Assembly: GCA_031411335.1 (NCBI GenBank)
Contig: JANOAX010000106.1
Span: 1-5,358 of the forward strand
DNA length: 5,358 bases
Direction of reading: 5' to 3'
From: JAJTFW01 sp031411335
Lineage (GTDB): Bacteria; Bacteroidota; Bacteroidia; AKYH767-A; OLB10
Below, one piece after another: positions 1 to 5,358 of the stretch. The position numbers were made by a program, and so were the translations under genes. The notes under the pieces are model-generated. The model saw nothing but the letters and a program-made list of their open reading frames with translations, had not been told where the DNA came from and searched no databases. Position 1 is the first letter of the stretch. Every line of letters begins with the position of its first letter.

Positions 1-717
1 GCCATATAAAGAATTACTATCAATCTCATTACCTATAATTTCATTTGTACTATTCCCTCCTCCAGAATCCCAATAAATCCCATTTGTATTATGTTTGATG
101 ATATTATAGTTAATTTTCTTTGAGTTTAAAGATTTATCAATTCCATTGCCATTATAAGTTATAATATTATTAATTATATCAAAGCCATTAAATGTATATC
201 CATAAACACCGGATACGGTATTTGCAGTAATTAAATTATCTGTAATTATAGGCTCTCCATTTGCCCAAATACAATCGATGCCTTTTTGATTATATCTTAT
301 TATTGAATTTGTAATTATAGGATCCGAGCCATCAACACTAATTCCATTTTGTGCATATTCTATGATGCAGTACTTTAAAATGTTAAAACTATTTTTGCTT
401 GTTGGTCGGAATTTAAGTCCAATATAAGAGCCAATAGTTTGACTTTGACTCGTAAATATAATATTTGAAGAGGAAGTGCCTTGTGCATCTAATGCCCCAT
501 CAATATATAGATATAAGCCCGAATTAAACTTTATTTGAACCCCTGGTTCAATTGTCAGAGTTACACCTTGATCAATAAGTGTATTACTAATGATTAGATA
601 TGGACTTCCAGCGAGTGTCCAAGTTGTGTTTGTAGAAATTAAACCACCAATATTTGTTTGTCCTCTTGCATGTGTAAAACCGAGAATAATAAATAGAGTT
701 ATTAAAATATTTTTCAT
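1..717 (-). CDS. Secreted right-handed parallel beta-helix protein (partial, 3' end outside window)
   Basis: The frame opens at the ATG at 717-715 and stays open for 239 codons to the window edge with no stop, so the C-terminus is missing. The start is supported by a clear Sec signal peptide (MKNILITLFIILGFTHARGQ) with likely cleavage after residue 20. Residues about 25-90 resemble the N-terminal cap of Bacteroidota beta-helix proteins: TTWTLAGSPYLI, then VTLTIEPGVQIKFN, LYIDGALDAQG and NIIFTS. From about residue 110 there are short coils of the NxIxxNxxGI kind, such as PIITNSIIRYNQKGID, DIINNIITYNGNGI and KINYNIIKHNTNGIY. This pattern is typical of PbH1-type solenoids found in polysaccharide lyases, adhesins and surface proteins. 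No catalytic residues can be assigned, so the substrate is unknown. Whether a T9SS sorting domain follows cannot be seen. There is no Shine-Dalgarno sequence. The gene lies 79 bp downstream of the large secreted protein on the same strand. The fold is a confident call; the function is open. Confidence 0.88.
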   Translation of the reverse strand, partial: MKNILITLFIILGFTHARGQTNIGGLISTNTTWTLAGSPYLIISNTLIDQGVTLTIEPGVQIKFNSGLYLYIDGALDAQGTSSSNIIFTSQSQTIGSYIGLKFRPTSKNSFNILKYCIIEYAQNGISVDGSDPIITNSIIRYNQKGIDCIWANGEPIITDNLITANTVSGVYGYTFNGFDIINNIITYNGNGIDKSLNSKKINYNIIKHNTNGIYWDSGGGNSTNEIIGNEIDSNSLYG

Positions 718-723
718 TGTTTA

Positions 724-754
724 TAAAATTATGTAATTGATAGATTGATATCAA
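724..754 (-). promoter_or_regulatory. Possible Bacteroidota-type promoter for the beta-helix gene
   Basis: On the minus strand TAATTTTA (731-724) differs from the Bacteroidota -7 consensus TAnnTTTG only at the last base. A TTG (754-752) lies 20 nt upstream of it, the usual spacing for the -33 element. The -7-like box ends only 6 nt before the ATG, so transcription would start at or very near the start codon. In DNA this AT-rich such a match can arise by chance, and the -33 element lies inside an inverted-repeat arm that could have another role. Confidence 0.27.
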
Positions 755-757
755 TTA
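734..757 (-). terminator. Inverted repeat between the two secreted-protein genes; weak terminator or operator
   Basis: TAATTGATA (734-742) and TATCAATTA (749-757) are perfect 9-bp inverted repeats with a 6-nt loop. An overlapping perfect 12-bp palindrome, ATTGATATCAAT, sits at 744-755. The hairpin begins 40 nt past the stop codon of the large gene. On the minus strand it is followed by an AT-rich tract containing TTTT but no true U-run. The stem has one G/C pair in nine, so it would be a weak intrinsic terminator. A regulator-binding dyad for the beta-helix gene is an equally good reading. The repeat is seen directly; its role is inferred. Confidence 0.4.
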
Positions 758-796
758 TTGTTATACTGTAGAAGTAGCATTGGGCATAACTTTCGA

Positions 797-3700
797 TTAA
801 CGAATAATTGTAATTTTTCCAGTCAAAATTTCCTCGTCTTTATAAGGCATTTTGCATTCAACACGGTAAACAAAAATTCCCGAAGTGGTATATTCACCAT
901 CAATTTTACCATCCCAATTTTCAACGATATTGGTGGATTGATAAATTAATTTTCCAAAACGATCAAATATTTTTGCTTTAAATTGTTCGGGTTGACATTC
1001 ACTGTAGAAACCAAATTGCTCATTTTTTCCATCGTCATTCGGACTAAAGGAATTTGGAATCCAAATCTGACAGGAGTCACTGCAATCTTTTACCTCAACC
1101 CATTTTATGACTTCTGCTACTCCACAACTGAGTGTTGCTTGAAGTGTTACCAAGTGCTTGCCTGCCGCTTTAAAATAAACAGTAGGATTTTCTTCATTCA
1201 CATCCGGAGTGTTTGCGGTTGAGAAATTCCAATGCGCATCCACTACAATGGAGTCAGCCAATAATTTAAAGGAGAGTGGATCTTGAATACAATTAGCAGT
1301 AACATCAAAATCGGCTTCACATCTGCAAAAAACATTTATCACTTCTACTGTGGCTTGGTTTGTACAACCATTCGCATCGGTAACAAAAACTGTATAATAT
1401 CCAGAATCATGAACCGAAGTATAATTTACTACTGGATTGCCCAAATAGGTGTAGAGAGCAGTATAGGCGCTGACATTATAAACCTGTGATAGATCTAGGG
1501 TTTGCCATGGACAAAGCGCATAATTCGCATCCGGACCTAGAATAGGAAGTGGATTTATAGTAACAGTTACAGACGAAGTATCTAAGCAACCTGATGCATT
1601 ACTAGCAATAAGTTCGTAGGTGCCGGCCGTTAGTATGGCAGAAGCGTTGCTGATGGGATTGCCTAATAATGTCCATGCCGGTGTTAAGCCGTTTAATGAA
1701 TATAAATTTGAAAGGTTTATTGCAATTCCATCACAAGAAGAAACGAATTGATCAATACCTAAATTTGGTTTTGGTAAGATGGTAATTTGGACAGAAGCCG
1801 AATCAGAACAGCCAACATTATTGGTTGCTAATAGCTGGTAAAGACCAGCAGTTGTAATTGAAGATGGATTGCTAACAGTAGCAGAATTTAAAGTCCAATT
1901 CACGGTAAAACCTGAAGTAGCATAGAGTGGATTCAAATCAACTTCATTTCCATCGCAAACAGAAATCAATTGATCGCTTCCTAAGTTGGGAGATGGGAGC
2001 ATTGTGAGTTGCACATTGGCTGTATCCATGCATCCGTTCAGATCCGTTACGATGAGCATGTAACTACCATTTAAATCAACTGAATTGGGATTCGAAACAG
2101 GCAGACCTAAATTTGTCCAAGCGCTGCTAAAACCAGTAGTATTATAAATTGCAGTAAGATCTAATGTATTCCCTGTACACAGATTAATATTTTGATCAAT
2201 ACCCAGTAATGGTGCATTCATAAGATTTACTTGCACAGTGGCAGAATCAATGCATCCGTTTAGATTAGTAGCAATCAATAAATAATTCCCAGCATTGAAA
2301 ACTTGTGAAGGGTTGCTCACCACGGAAGGACCATACATCCACAATGTAGAATTTCCACTTGTAGAATACAAGCTGGTTAAATCTAGGGTTGTATTGGAGC
2401 AAATGGAATGAGTTTGATCTATGCCTAGTGTAGGGCTAGCGATCACTGTTAAATCAACATTGGCGGTATCTACACATCCTGCAGAAGAAGTGACAATTAA
2501 AGTAAAAACTCCTCCAATACCTACTGAATTAGGAGGTGAGATGGGGATTCCACCCAAATACCAAGCAGATGAATTTCCATTTGGATTGAATAATGTTGTT
2601 AAATCAACCATGTTGCCATCACAGATGGTTATGGATTGATCGGGACCTAAAGCGGGTTGCGCTGATAGATTTAATACAACCAATGAAGTATCGGAGCAAG
2701 AGAATCCATTGGTCGCTATTAATTGATAAGTTCCAGAATTTGTAACCAATGAAGGATTCGGTGCTGCACTACCGTTAGTGGTCCACGTTGATGTTGACCC
2801 CGCAGTATTGAACAAAGAAGTTAGATCAATTCCGCTGTTCGAACAGCTATTGATTGTTAAATCTGGTCCTAATGCAGGTGAAGGATTAACATAAAGATCA
2901 ACATTTCCAGTATCTATACAACCATCAGGTGTAGTCACAATAAGCGAATACCTTCCAGGAATTGAAACTGAAGTAGGTGCTGAAATCAGATTTCCTACAA
3001 AATACCACGAACTTATGTTAGGAGGACCGGCAAAAAGTAAATTCGTGAGGTTTATTGGTTCGTTATCACATGTAGAAGTAGCAATATTTCCTCCCAAAGT
3101 TGGAATTGGAAAAATATTTAAGTTTACTACTGCGGAGTCTGGACATAACCCACTAGTACTTGCCACTAACAAATAGGACCCACTAGATGCTATTGAAGAA
3201 GGATTTAAAACAGGAGCTCCGCCATAGGTCCAGGCTGATGTAAATCCAGTAGTACTGTACAAGCTTGTTAAGTCAAAATTTCCAGTAATACAGGTATCAA
3301 TTATTAAATCAATTCCCAATGATGGACTAGCAACGACGGTCAGGGTCACATCGGCAGTATCAGCACATCCTCCAAGATCACTAGCGATAAGAGTGTAGAT
3401 CCCACTATTATTTACAGCACTTGGATTCGCAACTGGCAGTCCACTATAGTACCAAGTAGTAGTTAATCCTGCTGTGGAATATAATGAGGAGAGATCTAAT
3501 GTTGAACTATTGCAAATTGATGCATTTTGATTGGATCCCAAACTAATTCCTGTAGATGGATTCATCGTGACTAATGCGGTATCCTTACATCCATTTGCAG
3601 TTTGAGCCATTAGCTGATAAATTCCTGGGCTAACTGCAGCGATGGCATTGGCATTCGGAATGGGTGATCCATTAAAATTCCACGATGAAGTAGAACCTGA

Positions 3701-4600
3701 TAAATTAAAAAGAGCTTCTAAGTTTGTAGGAGTACCATCACAATTTTGATTTACAATTTGATCGACACCCAATGAAGGACCAGGGTTAACAGTCAATATA
3801 AAATTGTTAAAGTAAAAACAACCTGACCAATCGATCGCTTCAACTGTATAAGTCCCGTCTATTGAAACAGCACTTGAATTTGAAACAAAACTAGAATTAA
3901 GGTAAAAATTATAAGTCATACTTGGATCCCATGATAAATAATAATTCATTAAGTCGAAAGTTTCACCTTGACAGATACTAGCACTTCCAAAATTCACCCA
4001 ACCTGGGCAAGGAGGAGGAGGAGGACCGCTTGGATTAAATGTGAAACCACCACTACCTGCACCACCGCCATTAAAAAATCCATCGGTCCATACAGGTCCG
4101 CCACCGCCACCGCCACCACCACCGCCAGAACAAGCCGTGTCGATGATCGAAATGGTCCAAATTCCATCACCGTTTTCCCAATCAAACACTGAGAATGTAC
4201 CACCTTCAGGTTCCCAATTTCCGGTAAATGGAGCCGCACCAGTATTAATATTCGTAAAAGAAAAAATTGAAAAATTTGTATTGGTATAGTTTGAACCTCC
4301 GGCACCATTAAATTGAGATAAAAGCAAAGAAGTTCCTTGTGGTGATGTTAGTGTAATGATTAATGTTTGAGGGTGATTTGAAGTTACATTTATCAATAAT
4401 TCTGTCAATGAGAAATTCCACCAACTACCCCAGCCAAAAGGATAAAGAGTACCAATACCAGAAACATTGGCTGTAAAGTAAGAAGTATCGCACATCGGAA
4501 TTACTCCACTGCTAAATGGAACATTTTGAGCCAACACAGAGGTAGGACGACAAAACAAACTTGTCAAAATCAGTGCGATGATGAGTAGTTTTTTGTTCAT
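797..4600 (-). CDS. Large secreted P-domain / Ig-like repeat protein with T9SS type B sorting domain
   Basis: This 1267-residue protein is complete. The ATG at 4600-4598 is chosen because it opens directly into a Sec signal peptide (MNKKLLIIALILTSLF to VLAQ, likely cleavage after Q25). Residues about 37-157 form a P/Homo B-type beta-sandwich (LIITLTSPQGTSLLL, APFTGNWEPEGG, GIWTISIIDTA), bracketed by C37 and C157. A Gly10 run (159-168) and a Pro5 run (193-197) make a flexible hinge. Residues about 201-1094 hold twelve Ig-like modules, each with two Cys. A PKD-like domain follows (about 1094-1172). Residues 1178-1267 are a CHU_C / TIGR04131-type T9SS sorting domain. By family knowledge the protein should cross the outer membrane by T9SS and be released or held at the surface. 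No catalytic domain is visible, so an adhesin, stalk or matrix role is inferred, not shown. Lys and Arg are nearly absent from residues 19 to 1092. Its start overlaps an upstream 70-codon frame by ATGA. Confidence 0.93.
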   Translation of the reverse strand: MNKKLLIIALILTSLFCRPTSVLAQNVPFSSGVIPMCDTSYFTANVSGIGTLYPFGWGSWWNFSLTELLINVTSNHPQTLIITLTSPQGTSLLLSQFNGAGGSNYTNTNFSIFSFTNINTGAAPFTGNWEPEGGTFSVFDWENGDGIWTISIIDTACSGGGGGGGGGGPVWTDGFFNGGGAGSGGFTFNPSGPPPPPCPGWVNFGSASICQGETFDLMNYYLSWDPSMTYNFYLNSSFVSNSSAVSIDGTYTVEAIDWSGCFYFNNFILTVNPGPSLGVDQIVNQNCDGTPTNLEALFNLSGSTSSWNFNGSPIPNANAIAAVSPGIYQLMAQTANGCKDTALVTMNPSTGISLGSNQNASICNSSTLDLSSLYSTAGLTTTWYYSGLPVANPSAVNNSGIYTLIASDLGGCADTADVTLTVVASPSLGIDLIIDTCITGNFDLTSLYSTTGFTSAWTYGGAPVLNPSSIASSGSYLLVASTSGLCPDSAVVNLNIFPIPTLGGNIATSTCDNEPINLTNLLFAGPPNISSWYFVGNLISAPTSVSIPGRYSLIVTTPDGCIDTGNVDLYVNPSPALGPDLTINSCSNSGIDLTSLFNTAGSTSTWTTNGSAAPNPSLVTNSGTYQLIATNGFSCSDTSLVVLNLSAQPALGPDQSITICDGNMVDLTTLFNPNGNSSAWYLGGIPISPPNSVGIGGVFTLIVTSSAGCVDTANVDLTVIASPTLGIDQTHSICSNTTLDLTSLYSTSGNSTLWMYGPSVVSNPSQVFNAGNYLLIATNLNGCIDSATVQVNLMNAPLLGIDQNINLCTGNTLDLTAIYNTTGFSSAWTNLGLPVSNPNSVDLNGSYMLIVTDLNGCMDTANVQLTMLPSPNLGSDQLISVCDGNEVDLNPLYATSGFTVNWTLNSATVSNPSSITTAGLYQLLATNNVGCSDSASVQITILPKPNLGIDQFVSSCDGIAINLSNLYSLNGLTPAWTLLGNPISNASAILTAGTYELIASNASGCLDTSSVTVTINPLPILGPDANYALCPWQTLDLSQVYNVSAYTALYTYLGNPVVNYTSVHDSGYYTVFVTDANGCTNQATVEVINVFCRCEADFDVTANCIQDPLSFKLLADSIVVDAHWNFSTANTPDVNEENPTVYFKAAGKHLVTLQATLSCGVAEVIKWVEVKDCSDSCQIWIPNSFSPNDDGKNEQFGFYSECQPEQFKAKIFDRFGKLIYQSTNIVENWDGKIDGEYTTSGIFVYRVECKMPYKDEEILTGKITIIR
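800..1069 (-). other. T9SS type B C-terminal sorting domain (CHU_C) of the large protein
   Basis: Residues 1178-1267 carry the family signature in order: IPNSFSPNDDGKNEQF, then IFDRFGKLIYQS, NWDGKIDGEY followed by SGIFVYRVE, and the terminal GKITIIR. This domain (PF13585 / TIGR04131) marks cargo of the type IX secretion system. In characterised cases such as SprB, type B cargo also depends on an SprF/PorP-like outer-membrane partner, and none is encoded in this window. The domain is complete and ends exactly at the stop codon, as is normal. Confidence 0.93.
1331..4000 (-). repeat. Twelve tandem Ig-like modules, near-constant 74-residue (222-bp) period
   Basis: Eleven modules begin with LG, at residues 277, 354, 428, 502, 577, 651, 725, 799, 873, 947 and 1021. 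A divergent first module lies at about 201-276. Modules 2, 3 and 5-10 are exactly 74 residues by this count, and the last fits the same register; module 4 is 75 and module 1 is 77. The consensus is LGxDQ, Cys10, DL at 16-17, Tyr/Phe21, Trp30, NP at 39-40, Gly47, Tyr49, LI at 51-52, GC at 58-59, D(T/S) at 61-62, then a (P)xP linker. Both cysteines are present in all twelve modules and no other Cys occurs in the LG modules, so one disulfide per Ig-like sandwich is expected. The last module has Tyr for Trp30 and lacks the D(T/S) pair. Copies are well diverged, so recent expansion is unlikely. Confidence 0.93.
4010..4126 (-). repeat. Gly/Pro low-complexity hinge with GGN and CCT codon runs
   Basis: Ten consecutive Gly codons (4126-4097, mostly alternating GGC and GGT) and five consecutive CCT Pro codons (4024-4010) flank a Gly-rich segment containing FFNGGGAGSGG. 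This separates the P-type domain from the Ig-like modules and should behave as a flexible linker. The trinucleotide runs are candidate sites of replication slippage, but changes in whole units would alter linker length without shifting the frame. Confidence 0.85.
4136..4489 (-). other. P/Homo B-type beta-sandwich domain of the large protein
   Basis: Residues about 38-155 follow the proprotein-convertase P-domain pattern (PF01483): a strand LIITLTSPQGTSLLLSQF, then GGSNYTNTNF, APFTGNWEPEGG, FSVFDWENGDGIWTISIIDT. In this family the domain usually sits C-terminal to a subtilisin-like protease or at the C-terminus of other secreted enzymes. Here it is N-terminal and no protease domain is present. 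It is probably a binding or structural module. The match was made by eye on motifs, not by a profile search. Confidence 0.8.
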
Positions 4601-4809
4601 GGATTCAAAGTTAATAGGGTTGGTGTAAATGGAAATATAGAGTAAATGTAATAGAATTTATAGTAAATACCATCGATTTCAACCATTAGTTTTGAACTGT
4701 TTGCCTTTAGAAGGGATCCTGTAGCCAAATATTCGCCTGGGTCAAAGAAGAAACTACACTTATTTCGACTGGATTCAGAAACGAATTTATACTTTTTCCA
4801 ATTTTTCAT
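4597..4809 (-). CDS. Possible small protein bridging the MOSC gene and the large secreted gene
   Basis: A 70-codon frame starts at the ATG at 4809-4807, inside the last codons of the MOSC gene (23-nt overlap, different frame). It ends at TGA 4599-4597, overlapping the next start as ATGA. I do not recognise the protein. Residues 1-52 look protein-like: basic start MKNWKKYKF, then KCSFFFDPGEYLATGSLL and SKLMVEIDGIYYKF, which alternate like a small beta-barrel. The last 18 residues (YYIYSIFPFTPTLLTLNP) look more like translated spacer, and a promoter-like box lies in that part. No signal peptide or membrane segment is evident. An open frame of this length could occur by chance in this gap, so it may simply be the intergenic region. 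The short overlaps are the best argument for a translationally coupled gene. Confidence 0.38.
   Translation of the reverse strand: MKNWKKYKFVSESSRNKCSFFFDPGEYLATGSLLKANSSKLMVEIDGIYYKFYYIYSIFPFTPTLLTLNP
4606..4635 (-). promoter_or_regulatory. Candidate Bacteroidota promoter of the large secreted-protein gene
   Basis: On the minus strand TAACTTTG (4613-4606) matches the Bacteroidota -7 consensus TAnnTTTG exactly. Nineteen nt upstream is TTTC (4635-4632 on the reverse strand, the C overlapping the spacer edge), a partial match to the TTTG/TTG -33 element. The box ends 5 nt before the ATG at 4600, so the transcript would have almost no 5' leader. It lies inside the 70-codon frame, so a separate promoter and operon read-through are competing explanations. 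Confidence 0.37.
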
Positions 4810-5332
4810 ATGGATGATTGGGAAACTGAATTAAAATTTCATCTTCAACAAAAACATCTCCTCCTTGTAAAACGATACCCATGATACCTGCTTTTCGAAT
4901 CAAGTTACCCTGCTCATCTTTATCTAAAACAGCATTCATCAATCCTTTTTTAATAGACTCTAATTGAGAGCATGGGTTTCTTAATCCAGTGACTTGTATT
5001 TCTGCTTTAGCACCAATTTTAAGAATGGTGTTTTTAGGTAAATTCAACAAATCGATTCCTCGTGTGGTAATATTTTCACCCATAGCTCCTGGAACTACTA
5101 AAAAATCTTTTTCTGCTAATTCATCAAACAACTCCGAATGGATCAAGTGTACTTGTCGCAAATTAGGCTGCGTAGGGTCTTGGGCTACTCTAGAGCGATG
5201 TTTCACTGTTTTACCCGAATGGGCATCATCCTCGACACCTAAACCATCTATTAACGTAAATTTTTCGCAATTGTATTTATTGAAAGTATGCGAATCGCTT
5301 TTGCTTAAGGAAATGACATGAGGCTTGATCAT
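4787..5332 (-). CDS. MOSC domain-containing protein
   Basis: This 181-residue protein is complete, from ATG 5332-5330 to TAA at 4789-4787. The first residues (MIKPHVISLSKSDSHTFNK) fit the usual N-terminus of this MOSC subgroup and support the start. Diagnostic MOSC segments (PF03473) are GLGVEDDAHSG (30-40), NLRQVHLIHSELFDEL (57-72), PGAMGENITTRGIDL (81-95), KIGAKAEIQVTGLRNPC (105-121) and AGIMGIVLQGG (148-158). C121 of the NPC motif is the conserved cysteine that MOSC proteins are thought to use for sulfur or substrate chemistry; relatives include YiiM and the C-terminal domain of molybdenum cofactor sulfurase. The stand-alone form is cytoplasmic and its substrate cannot be inferred here. 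D35 sits where most relatives have Gly (GVEGDAH). Only 26 nt of upstream sequence are visible, with no Shine-Dalgarno sequence, so its promoter cannot be judged. Confidence 0.93.
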   Translation of the reverse strand: MIKPHVISLSKSDSHTFNKYNCEKFTLIDGLGVEDDAHSGKTVKHRSRVAQDPTQPNLRQVHLIHSELFDELAEKDFLVVPGAMGENITTRGIDLLNLPKNTILKIGAKAEIQVTGLRNPCSQLESIKKGLMNAVLDKDEQGNLIRKAGIMGIVLQGGDVFVEDEILIQFPNHPYEKLEKV

Positions 5333-5358
5333 AGAATTGACTATTCAAAGGAACGAAA

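Noticed and set aside
758..1489. Three plus-strand open frames of 63-79 codons opposite the 3' part of the large gene
   Set aside because: They lie antisense to the conserved sorting and PKD-like domains, and their peptides show no recognisable features.
2421..2639. Plus-strand 72-codon open frame within the repeat array
   Set aside because: It spans one module antisense and appears in a single copy by chance; the sense strand is clearly coding.
1331..3772. Regularly spaced 222-bp repeats as a CRISPR array or DNA satellite
   Set aside because: The period is a protein-module length, the similarity is mainly at protein level, and there are no short identical repeats separated by unique spacers.
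3968..4308. Open frames on both strands across the Gly/Pro hinge, including a Pro-run frame on the plus strand
   Set aside because: They are shadows of the GGN/CCT codon runs of the large gene; none has a start context, domain or continuation outside the low-complexity tract.
4136..4489. Subtilisin-type protease, suggested by the P-type domain
   Set aside because: There is no Asp/His/Ser catalytic domain before or after it, and only a signal peptide precedes it.
4538..4555. Lipoprotein lipobox at Cys17 of the large protein's signal peptide
   Set aside because: The residues before the Cys are SLF, and a lipobox needs Gly, Ala or Ser just before the Cys. Cleavage after VLAQ by signal peptidase I fits better.
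4601..4786. Intrinsic terminator after the MOSC gene
   Set aside because: No stable stem followed by a U-tract could be found by eye in this stretch.
4989..5321. Plus-strand 110-codon open frame opposite the MOSC gene
   Set aside because: The minus-strand MOSC motifs are strong and complete, so this frame is an antisense shadow.

Overview
The window is AT-rich and every supported gene lies on the minus strand, so it reads right to left. It looks like chromosomal DNA of a Bacteroidota bacterium, probably Flavobacteriales or a close relative. The main evidence is a complete C-terminal sorting domain of the type IX secretion system (T9SS type B, CHU_C / gliding-motility-associated type) on a 1267-residue protein. 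Supporting signs are signal peptides ending in A-Q or G-Q, no Shine-Dalgarno sequences, and a TAnnTTTG-like promoter box. The genus cannot be told from this sequence.

Layout in transcription order: (1) 5332-4787, a 181-residue MOSC-domain protein, complete and conserved. (2) 4809-4597, a 70-codon reading frame that overlaps the MOSC gene by 23 nt and the next gene by 4 nt (ATGA). It fills the 186-bp gap exactly and is a possible small gene. (3) 4600-797, the dominant gene, a secreted multi-domain protein: signal peptide, proprotein-convertase P-type beta-sandwich domain, Gly10/Pro5 hinge, twelve Ig-like modules (eleven clear ones, nine of exactly 74 residues, each with one Cys pair), a PKD-like domain and the type B T9SS sorting domain. 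(4) 796-718, a 79-bp spacer with a 9-bp-stem inverted repeat and a possible promoter. (5) 717-1, the first 239 codons of a secreted parallel beta-helix protein that runs off the window edge.

Genes 3 and 5 are both exported and probably act at the cell surface or in the medium, the first as a long repeat-built stalk or adhesin. The MOSC gene is a cytoplasmic enzyme-like protein with no evident functional link and is probably just a neighbour. No tRNA, rRNA, CRISPR array, insertion sequence, attachment site or replication origin was seen. No gene-free stretch exceeds 300 bases.

The most striking property is in gene 3: between residues 19 and 1092 there are only three Lys/Arg residues (K339, R550, K944), and the first 320 residues of that stretch have none. 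The PKD-like and sorting domains that follow have normal basic content. This, with the near-constant 74-residue module length, suggests a disulfide-pinned, acidic, trypsin-resistant rod.
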